Assembly (NCBI GenBank): GCA_947176875.1
Contig: CAMWSI010000053.1
Span: 1-6,119 of the forward strand
Length of the DNA stretch: 6,119 bases
Direction of reading: 5' to 3'
From: an uncultured Bacteroidales bacterium
GTDB taxonomy: Bacteria; Bacteroidota; Bacteroidia; Bacteroidales; P3
Both the position numbers and the translations under genes were made by a program. This document shows, piece after piece, positions 1 through 5,916 of the stretch. Position 1 is the first letter of the stretch. Each line of letters opens with the position of its first letter. A model generated the notes under the pieces. The model did no database searches. It was not told where the DNA came from and saw only the letters and a list, made by a program, of their open reading frames with translations.

Positions 1-308
1 ACGCCGAAGCCGAGCGCGCCTGCGTCAAATACATGCAGGCCGAATATCTGTCCGACAAAGTCGGGGAGCATTTTTAGGGTCTGGTTTCGGGGGTCAGCAA
101 ATGGGGAATATATGTGGCGTTGGAAGGCAATTATTGCGAAGGCATGGTGCCTTTGCGCAGTCTGACGGACGATTTCTATGAATTGGACGAGGAAAACTAC
201 CGCGTGGTGGGCGTCCGTACCGGACAATCTTACAAACTGGGCGATCGCGTGAAGATTCGGGTCGATTCCGTCGATATGAACAAGAAGCAGATGAATTTCT
301 CTTTCTAA
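1..308 (+). pseudogene. rnr: Ribonuclease R, 3' end, interrupted by an in-frame amber codon
   Basis: This is the C-terminal part of RNase R, a processive 3'-5' exoribonuclease that degrades structured RNA; the 5' end lies outside the window. Codons run from position 3. The first 24 codons (AEAERACVKYMQ... to VGEHF) match the end of the RNB catalytic domain, where AEAERA-like and KY-Q-EYL motifs are typical of Bacteroidota RNase R. Codon 75-77 is TAG. In the same frame the sequence continues as a complete S1 domain (GLVSGVSKWGIYVALEG, then CEGMVPL, then YKLGDRVKIRVDSVDMNKKQMNF) ending at TAA 306-308. Relatives usually have a codon such as Glu at the TAG site, one base away. A product stopping there would lack the S1 domain. 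The rpmH gene next door ends with TAG, so amber is probably a true stop here. A base-calling error is the main alternative. Identity is firm; true pseudogene status is uncertain. Confidence 0.82.
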
Positions 309-312
309 ATGG

Positions 313-343
313 ATTGCTTTTTAGAAAAAAAATGCTACCTTTG
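313..343 (+). promoter_or_regulatory. Bacteroidota-type promoter of rpmH
   Basis: The -7 box TACCTTTG at 336-343 is a perfect match to the Bacteroidota consensus TAnnTTTG. ATTG at 313-316 matches three of four bases of the -33 TTTG box, with a 19-base spacer inside the usual range. Transcription would begin near 348-350, giving a leader of about 80 bases before the rpmH start. It lies immediately after the rnr stop, so rpmH need not depend on rnr transcription. Confidence 0.75.
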
Positions 344-350
344 CAGTCCG

Positions 351-385
351 TTTTGCGGCAGAAACTGCATTGTAAAGACGCAAAA
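351..385 (+). promoter_or_regulatory. Hairpin at the 5' end of the rpmH leader
   Basis: TTTTGCG at 351-357 is a perfect inverted repeat of CGCAAAA at 379-385. A second small stem, GCAG (358-361) with CTGC (365-368), stacks directly on the first and leaves a 10-base bulge on the 3' side. The predicted transcription start falls within a few bases of this element, so it would be a stem at the mRNA 5' end. No T-run follows, so it is not an intrinsic terminator. A role in mRNA stability or ribosomal-protein control is only inferred. Confidence 0.4.
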
Positions 386-430
386 TGAGGCTTAAAGAAC
401 GGATAATTAACTATTTGAAAAAGAGAAATC

Positions 431-577
431 ATGAAACGCACATTTCAGCCCTCCAAGAGAAAGCGCATCAATAAACACGGCTTCAGAGAAAGAATGTCCA
501 CGGCCAACGGTCGTCGTGTATTGGCCGCCCGTCGTGCCAAGGGGCGGAAACGTTTGACGGTTTCCGACGAACGATAG
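431..577 (+). CDS. rpmH: 50S ribosomal protein bL34
   Basis: This 48-residue protein is a structural component of the large ribosomal subunit that binds 23S rRNA. It begins [12 protein letters not shown], continues with HGFRERM and [23 protein letters not shown], and is very rich in Arg and Lys. That is the invariant bL34 pattern, and the length is normal for the family. The ATG at 431 is the only sensible start because MKRT-QPS is the universal N-terminus. Upstream is an AG-rich stretch (AAAAAGAGAAATC) rather than a strong Shine-Dalgarno, usual in this phylum. It has its own promoter (313-343) and a terminator at 683-722, so it appears monocistronic. The rnpA gene that follows rpmH in many other bacteria is absent. 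The stop codon is TAG. Confidence 0.97.
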   Translation: MKRTFQPSKRKRINKHGFRERMSTANGRRVLAARRAKGRKRLTVSDER

Positions 578-682
578 ACCGCGGCGGATGCCGGCTTTGC
601 CGGGAGTACTGGTTGTCGGGCAATAATATGATGGAATTTAGGGTCGGTGCATCCGGTAGGGGGTGTGGACCGATAGACATAT

Positions 683-722
683 GAGACGTCGCTCCGTTCG
701 GGGCGGCGTCTCTTGTTTTTTT
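683..722 (+). terminator. Rho-independent terminator of rpmH
   Basis: A 13-base-pair stem pairs 683-695 (GAGACGTCGCTCC) with 700-712 (GGGGCGGCGTCTC). It contains two T-G wobbles and a GTTC loop at 696-699. TTGTTTTTTT follows directly at 713-722. No matching A-run precedes the stem, so it should act only on plus-strand transcripts. It insulates rpmH from the protease unit. Confidence 0.92.
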
Positions 723-746
723 GTTCCGGTCCGTTCGGTCTTTTTC

Positions 747-779
747 TATGGTTTTTTGTTCCCGAATTGTTTATATTTG
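747..779 (+). promoter_or_regulatory. Probable Bacteroidota-type promoter of the gingipain-like gene
   Basis: TATATTTG at 772-779 matches the -7 consensus TAnnTTTG perfectly. The best -33 candidate at correct spacing is TATG at 747-750, 21 bases upstream and matching TTTG at three of four positions. A perfect TTTG at 755-758 is only 13 bases away, too close. Transcription would start near 785, giving a leader of about 110 bases. The -7 box is convincing; the -33 box is weak, so an activator may assist. Confidence 0.6.
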
Positions 780-797
780 TCCTCTTGAAAGAAAGGG

Positions 798-857
798 ACG
801 TTTGGTGCCGGCCGGATGGTTCCGGGCTTGCTCCGGGTGGTGCCGGGCTTGAAACGT
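798..857 (+). repeat. Short direct and inverted repeats in the protease leader
   Basis: The 9-mer CCGGGCTTG occurs at 822-830 and again at 843-851, with a partial copy (CCGGGTGG) at 833-840 between them. The block is framed by an inverted pair, ACGTTT at 798-803 and AAACGT at 852-857. It also contains the self-complementary CCGGCCGG at 808-815. The RNA would be strongly structured, unlike the AT-rich sequence around it. No known riboswitch fold was recognised. Confidence 0.4.
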
Positions 858-888
858 GTTTGAAAAGTTTAACCGCATAATAAAAAAA

Positions 889-892
889 AGGA
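889..892 (+). promoter_or_regulatory. Ribosome binding site and double start of the gingipain-like gene
   Basis: AGGA at 889-892, at the end of an A-run, precedes two consecutive ATG codons at 897 and 900. Spacing is 4 bases to the first and 7 to the second. Spacing alone favours the second ATG, which would shorten the protein by one residue with no functional effect. Confidence 0.55.
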
Positions 893-896
893 TAAT

Positions 897-3800
897 ATGA
901 TGCAATTAAAACGAATTATAGGCTTGCGTCTGATGCTTGCCGTCGGTCTGGTGGCGGCGTCGGGCTGGCGCTCGTTCGCGGCCGAGCCGACGGCGAATCC
1001 GCTTGCCGTCAAGAAAAATATCGTCAATGCCTGGCAACTCAAAGCTTCGACATTCGATGGCATGGAGGTCAGGACGACGTTGGGCCGGATAGATGATGTC
1101 CGGATTGTGGAAACGCCGGAATACGGGCGTTTCCTGTCATTGGCCATAGACGGTTATGTGCCGATGGGTGAAATCGGACAACCCGCTTTGCCCGCCCGTA
1201 TCGAAATTATCGAGATACCGCAGGGGGCGGAGCCGGTCGTCGAGATGTTGCGCGACAAGGTCGAGATGGTGGATTTGCCGGCTTATGGCGACAATGTACC
1301 GCTTTTCCCGATGCAGGCGCCGGTGAGCAAAGGGTCTAAACCGGCTCCGGCATTCGCTTACGACCGGCAGGCCTATGCCGCCAAGGGTTATCATGCGCAA
1401 GCGTTGGTGCGGGTGGAAATCATGGGCGAGAGCCGCGGTGTGCGCTTGGCCAAGGTTATCGTTTCGCCCGTCGAATACGAACCTTCGCGGAACCGTTTGC
1501 GCGTCCATACGGACATTGCGTTTGAAATCAGATTCGAAGGCGCGGACTATGACGCCACGCAGGCGAAAAAGCGGCGTTATCGTTCAAAGGGCTTCCGGGT
1601 GGCCGAAAATATGGGAGTCAATGCGTCGGCCTTACGTTTTGCGGAACGGGCGGCCAAGGCGGACAAAGTGGAGGACCAGCCGTTGCGTTACGCCATCGTG
1701 TCCGACCCCAAGTTCAGGGATTCTTTGCAGGAATTCATCGCTTGGAAGCGGCGGCAAGGTTACGATGTCGTGGAGGCTTACACGTCCGACGCGCAAGTGG
1801 GAAACACCAGCGAATCGATTCGCGATTATCTTAAGAAACTGTACGATCAGGCCACGGAGGCGTCGCCGGCTCCCACTTATGTCCTGTTGGTGGGGGATAC
1901 GAAAGAGATACCGCCGTTCGAGAGCCGTGAAAGTTATTACAACGACCATATCACGGACCTCTATTTCGTCGAATATACGGGCGATAAATTGCCGGATGCC
2001 TATCTCGGCCGTTTCTCCGCGACGACGACCGACGAGTTGATGCCGCAGATACATAAGACGATGTATATGTCGCGTCTGGCTGAAGAAGCGGCCGGTTTTG
2101 TCGATACGACCTTGCTGGTGGCCGGTAACGATTCGCGGTTCAATCTCTCCCATCTCAATCCCGCCTTGCGTTATATCAATGCTTATGCCGCCGCGGAAGA
2201 CGGCGTGGCCTCACTGTTGTATCTGGCTCCCGCTTCTTCCACAGGGGAGATGGAAGACGAAATCATCAGTCGCATTTCGGCCGGTGCCGGGCTCATTTGC
2301 TATACCGGCCACGGATTGGAAGACAACTGGAGCGACCCGCTCATTTCCGTTTCCGTTTTGAGAAATAAGATTTTCAATAAGGATAAATATCCGATGATGA
2401 TAGGCAATTGCTGTCTTACGGGGAAGTTCAACCACCAGTCGCCTTGTTTCGGCGAAGAATTGTTGCGGCGTCCCGACAAGGGGGCGGTCGTTTACATAGG
2501 TGCCACGAACAGTTCTTATTTCGATGAGGATTTCTATTGGGTGGTCGGTTTGACGGATATCGTTTCATCCGGCAACAAGGAATACACGTATCTGAATACG
2601 GGAACCGGTACGATGGATTGTTTTTATCATACGCACGGCGAAGATTTTTCGGATTGGGCCGTTACGGCTTCCGATATCATCTACCACGGCAATATGTCCG
2701 TCGAGGGTTCGGGTTCCGACATGAACAATTATTACTGGGAAATCTACGAACTCTTCGGCGATCCTTCCTATCGGCCTTATAAGAAAAAACCGGTGCCTGT
2801 ACCGATTGAATGCCAGACGGAGATCGTCGTGGGTATTTCGTCTTTGAGCGTACAGACGGCGCCTTATGCCCAATTGTCCCTTTACGATTCCAACGGGGTC
2901 GTTGTCGTGGTTTCGGCCGATGCCGCCGGAGAGGCCGATGTGCCGACCACCGGTCTGGATGTCGGCACATACAGATTGTATGCGGGCGCGAGCGATTATT
3001 CCGATAATGAAATCGCCATCAAGGTCTCGATGCCGGAAGGGAAATTCGTTTTTGTCCAGTCCGCGACGGTGTACGATGGCGATGAGGTTGTCGAAAAAGG
3101 TCTGTACGGCAAACGTTACGGACTTTCGTTGCATCTTAAGAATCTGGGAACGGAGCCGGTGAACGGTCTCAAAGTGCGGTTGCGGTCGGACGATCCGTAT
3201 TTCGAGGAGGAAGAGGCTTATGTTTATGCGGAAACGAGCCAGCCCGGATCGGAGACGGATATAGACAGAAAAGTATTTTTCGGCATATCGCCTGACGTTC
3301 CGAACAATCATCTGGTACGTTACTATGTGGAATTGACGCCAGACGATGCGACGGAGCCGATTGTCCGCATGTTTCGGTTCGTAGTGGCCGCTTCCGATTT
3401 GCAGTTGCTGGCCGCGGAGGTGGACGATGCCGGTACGGCGGAGCCGAACGGCGTATTGGATGCCGGTGAAACGGTAAAGGCGACATTGCGGTTGTATAAC
3501 GGCGGTTCCGCGGCGGCCCGCGACATTAAAACCTCTTTCGTTTCGGAAAAAAGTTATTTGATTTTGCCTGAAGACGGGGCGGATTGGGGAACGATAGAGG
3601 CCGGTGATACCGTGACGCGGGAATTCCCGCTGGGAGCGGCAACGGGTGAGTTCCGCTACGATGTTTACACGGTCATTGCCAAGATGAATGCCGACGGGCG
3701 CGTTCAGGAAGCCGGACTGACCTCTTATATCGGCCCGGTGGTCGAGACATTCGAAAGCGGCGGTTTCGGGTTTGTGGCATGGGACACGGCTTCGGACTGG

Positions 3801-4460
3801 GTGATTTCGGATTCCGCCGCCCACGGCGGGAAATATTGTGCGGCCAGCGCCCGGATAAGCGATCGCGATACGAGCCGTCTGCGTTTTACGGTCGATGTGC
3901 TGTTGGACGATGAAGTAGGTTTTTATTTCCGTACTTCTACGGAAGGCATAACCGCGACGGTGGGCGATTTTCTGGTCTTCCTGATGGACGGTGTCATGCA
4001 GGGACGTTGGAACAGGGAGACACCGTGGACGTATGTCAGTTTTCCCGTTCCGGCCGGCCGCCATACGCTGGAATGGCTGTATGTGAAAGATGCGAGCGAG
4101 TCGGGCGGCGCGGACCGCGTGTGGATAGACGACGTGCGTCTGCCGATCGGCAGTCATGCCCCGATGACGGCCAACGAATGTGTCTCGGATTTGAGTGCGG
4201 AAGGCGAGAGTCTGTTTACGGTGATAGGCGCGACGACGGACGAATTGCACCTTCGTTTCAAGGCCGTCAAGGCGGGGCGTGGCCGGCTGTACCTGCTCAA
4301 TATGTTGGGCGAGAATGTCCGCACGTTGGCGCATGACTTGCGTCTTGCGGAAGGCGAGAGCGATTATGCGTTCTCCGTGACCGGATTGAAGCCGGGGCTT
4401 TATGTCTGCGTGTTTGAGGGCGCGGATGGCCGGGCGGCGGTCAAATTCATCAAGCGATAA
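897..4460 (+). CDS. Gingipain-like secreted cysteine protease (peptidase C25, Kgp-like) with T9SS sorting domain
   Basis: The 1187-residue protein is a secreted cysteine endopeptidase of family C25. Residues 1-28 form a signal peptide (basic start, hydrophobic LMLAVGLVAA, likely cut in SFA-AE). Residues about 50-230 resemble the gingipain propeptide and end in a basic cluster (KKRRYRSK, 224-231), a plausible processing site. The caspase-like catalytic domain spans about 262-630. It has WKRRQGYDV, LLVGDTKEIP, VAGND (Asp412), YTGHG (His472) and GNCC (Cys506), which align with the Kgp triad D388, H444 and C477. Thr470 and Asp545 sit where Kgp has T442 and D516, the Lys pocket, so cleavage after Lys is inferred. 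An Ig-like domain follows (633-712), then two CARDB-like beta domains (718-947), a jelly-roll/MAM-like domain (948-1085) and a type A T9SS tail (about 1099-1187, LYLLNMLGENV, GLKPGLYVCVFEG, KFIKR). It should end on the outer surface. The haemagglutinin/adhesin repeats of Kgp were not recognised. Likely first gene of a unit with the M24 peptidase. Family is certain; specificity is not. Confidence 0.95.
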   Translation: MMQLKRIIGLRLMLAVGLVAASGWRSFAAEPTANPLAVKKNIVNAWQLKASTFDGMEVRTTLGRIDDVRIVETPEYGRFLSLAIDGYVPMGEIGQPALPARIEIIEIPQGAEPVVEMLRDKVEMVDLPAYGDNVPLFPMQAPVSKGSKPAPAFAYDRQAYAAKGYHAQALVRVEIMGESRGVRLAKVIVSPVEYEPSRNRLRVHTDIAFEIRFEGADYDATQAKKRRYRSKGFRVAENMGVNASALRFAERAAKADKVEDQPLRYAIVSDPKFRDSLQEFIAWKRRQGYDVVEAYTSDAQVGNTSESIRDYLKKLYDQATEASPAPTYVLLVGDTKEIPPFESRESYYNDHITDLYFVEYTGDKLPDAYLGRFSATTTDELMPQIHKTMYMSRLAEEAAGFVDTTLLVAGNDSRFNLSHLNPALRYINAYAAAEDGVASLLYLAPASSTGEMEDEIISRISAGAGLICYTGHGLEDNWSDPLISVSVLRNKIFNKDKYPMMIGNCCLTGKFNHQSPCFGEELLRRPDKGAVVYIGATNSSYFDEDFYWVVGLTDIVSSGNKEYTYLNTGTGTMDCFYHTHGEDFSDWAVTASDIIYHGNMSVEGSGSDMNNYYWEIYELFGDPSYRPYKKKPVPVPIECQTEIVVGISSLSVQTAPYAQLSLYDSNGVVVVVSADAAGEADVPTTGLDVGTYRLYAGASDYSDNEIAIKVSMPEGKFVFVQSATVYDGDEVVEKGLYGKRYGLSLHLKNLGTEPVNGLKVRLRSDDPYFEEEEAYVYAETSQPGSETDIDRKVFFGISPDVPNNHLVRYYVELTPDDATEPIVRMFRFVVAASDLQLLAAEVDDAGTAEPNGVLDAGETVKATLRLYNGGSAAARDIKTSFVSEKSYLILPEDGADWGTIEAGDTVTREFPLGAATGEFRYDVYTVIAKMNADGRVQEAGLTSYIGPVVETFESGGFGFVAWDTASDWVISDSAAHGGKYCAASARISDRDTSRLRFTVDVLLDDEVGFYFRTSTEGITATVGDFLVFLMDGVMQGRWNRETPWTYVSFPVPAGRHTLEWLYVKDASESGGADRVWIDDVRLPIGSHAPMTANECVSDLSAEGESLFTVIGATTDELHLRFKAVKAGRGRLYLLNMLGENVRTLAHDLRLAEGESDYAFSVTGLKPGLYVCVFEGADGRAAVKFIKR

Positions 4461-4471
4461 ACAAGGACTGT

Positions 4472-4479
4472 AAGGAGGA
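4472..4479 (+). promoter_or_regulatory. Strong Shine-Dalgarno of the aminopeptidase gene
   Basis: AAGGAGGA ends 7 bases before the ATG at 4487, close to ideal spacing and complementarity to the 16S rRNA tail. Such strong sites are uncommon in Bacteroidota, where most genes rely on an AT-rich, unstructured start. It fixes the start at 4487. Confidence 0.8.
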
Positions 4480-4486
4480 ATACGAT

Positions 4487-5875
4487 ATGTTTGACAAGAA
4501 AATCTATACGGCGCGACGGGCGCAGTTGAAAAAAGACGTTCAGGGCGGTTTGATTGTCTTCCCGGCCAACGAGGAGGCTTCGGCCAATTATGCGGCCAAT
4601 ACCTATCCGTTCCGGCAGGACAGCAATTTCCTGTATTTTTTCGGTTTGCAGGAACCGGGTATGGTCGGTGTCATTGATGTGGACGCCGATCAGGATTGGA
4701 TTTACGCCGACGATTTGACGATGGACGACATCATTTGGATGGGACATCTGCCGAGCGTGGCCGAACAGGCGGCGACGGCGGGAGTACAGCACACGGCGCC
4801 GATCAAGGATTTGGTCGAATTGCTGCATAAGGCGGTGCTGAGCCACAGACGCATCCATTTTGTAAATCCTTACCGTATGCACGTGGCCATCAAACTGTCG
4901 CAGTGGCTGGCCATGCCGTTGGGCGAACTGGCCGGAAACCAGTCGGTGGAACTCATCAAGGCCATCGTAAAACAGCGTTCCGTCAAGACGCGCGAGGAGA
5001 TAGAGGAAATCGAAAAGGCGATGATTGTGGCGCATCAGATGCATACGGCGGCCATGCGCATGTGCAAACCCGGTACCTACGAATACCAGATTGTAGGCGC
5101 GATGGAGGGGATTGCGGCCTCCCACCACGGCGGCATGTCTTTCCCGCCCATCGTGTCGATGAACGGTCAGACGCTGCACAACCACCACCACGACCAATTG
5201 CTCAAGGAAGGGCGGCTCATGGTGGCCGATGCCGGCGCGGAAGTACATTCCAACTATTGTTCCGACGTGACGCGCACCACGCCTGTGGGCGGTGTTTATA
5301 ACAACCGCCAGAAAGAGGTTTACGAAATCGTGCTTAAGGCCAATATGTCCACGATAGATACCGTCAAGCCCGGTGTGCCTTACCGCGAATATCATCTGAA
5401 CGCCTGCAGGACGATAGCGGCAGGCCTCAAAGACTTGGGACTGATGAAAGGCGATGTGGAGGAAGCCGTCATGCAGGGCGCGCATGCGTTGTTCATGCCG
5501 CACGGCTTGGGGCACATGATGGGGCTGGACGTACACGACATGGAGAACATGGGCGAAAACCTGTTCGGTTACGATGAGGAAACCAAGCGTTCCGACCAGT
5601 TCGGCTTGGCTTATCTGCGTTTGGGCCGTAAGTTGGAACCCGGTTTCGTGCTGACGGTGGAACCCGGTATCTATTTCATTCCGGCGCTTATCGACCTTTG
5701 GAAGTCGGAAGGGAAATTCACCGATTTCATTAACTACGACAAGTTGGAATCCTACAAGGACTTCGGGGGCATCCGGATAGAAGACGATGTGATCGTGACC
5801 GAGAAAGGATGCAGTGTGCTGGGACCCAAAATCCCCAAGACCGTGCGGGAAGTTGAGGAATGGTGCGGTCAATGA
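4487..5875 (+). CDS. pepP: Xaa-Pro aminopeptidase (aminopeptidase P, family M24)
   Basis: This 462-residue metallopeptidase removes the N-terminal residue from peptides whose second residue is proline, in the cytoplasm. There is no signal peptide. Residues about 4-130 form the AMP_N domain (typical PFRQDSNFLYFFGLQEP and ANYAANTYPF). The pita-bread M24 domain spans about 172-437. All five metal ligands are present: Asp248 (VADAG), Asp260 (CSDVTRT), His343 (HGLGH), Glu392 (TVEPGIY) and Glu432 (GIRIEDD). His231 (TLHNHHHD), His350 (LDVHD) and Arg430 match conserved residues around the active site of E. coli PepP. Length is normal for the family. The gene starts 26 bases after the protease stop with a strong Shine-Dalgarno and no terminator between, so co-transcription is likely. 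Its TGA stop (5873-5875) overlaps an ATG in the frame of the next gene. Prolidase is the closest alternative, but the AMP_N domain and length favour aminopeptidase P. Confidence 0.95.
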   Translation: MFDKKIYTARRAQLKKDVQGGLIVFPANEEASANYAANTYPFRQDSNFLYFFGLQEPGMVGVIDVDADQDWIYADDLTMDDIIWMGHLPSVAEQAATAGVQHTAPIKDLVELLHKAVLSHRRIHFVNPYRMHVAIKLSQWLAMPLGELAGNQSVELIKAIVKQRSVKTREEIEEIEKAMIVAHQMHTAAMRMCKPGTYEYQIVGAMEGIAASHHGGMSFPPIVSMNGQTLHNHHHDQLLKEGRLMVADAGAEVHSNYCSDVTRTTPVGGVYNNRQKEVYEIVLKANMSTIDTVKPGVPYREYHLNACRTIAAGLKDLGLMKGDVEEAVMQGAHALFMPHGLGHMMGLDVHDMENMGENLFGYDEETKRSDQFGLAYLRLGRKLEPGFVLTVEPGIYFIPALIDLWKSEGKFTDFINYDKLESYKDFGGIRIEDDVIVTEKGCSVLGPKIPKTVREVEEWCGQ

Positions 5876-5916
5876 AAATGAAAAAGAATCAAGATACAAT
5901 AACCTTAAAATTTACA

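Larger units (their letters stand above)
578..896. other. Intergenic spacer between rpmH and the gingipain-like gene
   Basis: No convincing gene lies in these 319 bases. They hold the rpmH terminator (683-722), a probable promoter (747-779) and a GC-rich leader (about 786-896). The first 100 bases after rpmH contain a short hairpin (CCGGC, loop TTT, GCCGG at 591-603) without a T-run and an 18-codon open frame at 628-684 with no ribosome binding site. I see no tRNA, known riboswitch core or mobile-element end. Confidence 0.6.

Noticed and set aside
241..248. GCGATCGC palindrome, also at 3859-3866, as a repeated site
   Set aside because: Two copies, both inside coding sequence at GC-rich codons, are easily explained by chance.
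114..308. Separate small S1-domain protein starting at GTG 114
   Set aside because: The start would remove the first strands of the S1 fold, which are encoded in frame from position 78. It is the tail of rnr.
316..335. T-run and A-run pair just after rnr as a terminator
   Set aside because: There is no GC stem. The region is better explained as the spacer of the rpmH promoter.
591..603. CCGGC-TTT-GCCGG hairpin as a first terminator of rpmH
   Set aside because: Only five base pairs and no T-run follows; the real terminator is at 683-722.
578..628. Readthrough extension of bL34 past its TAG as evidence of amber recoding
   Set aside because: bL34 already has normal length and a typical end (LTVSDER), and the 17-residue extension resembles nothing in the family.
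628..684. 18-codon open frame between rpmH and its terminator
   Set aside because: No ribosome binding site or recognisable sequence, and its stop overlaps the terminator stem.
2565..4334. 589-codon open frame on the minus strand opposite the protease gene
   Set aside because: Composition is rich in Arg, His, Ile and Gln with no recognisable domain. It is a shadow of GC-biased codon use in the clearly real plus-strand gene.
4400..5899. 499-codon open frame on the minus strand covering all of pepP
   Set aside because: It exactly shadows the aminopeptidase, whose active-site motifs are all on the plus strand. The antisense product is His/Arg/Val-rich and has no family signature.
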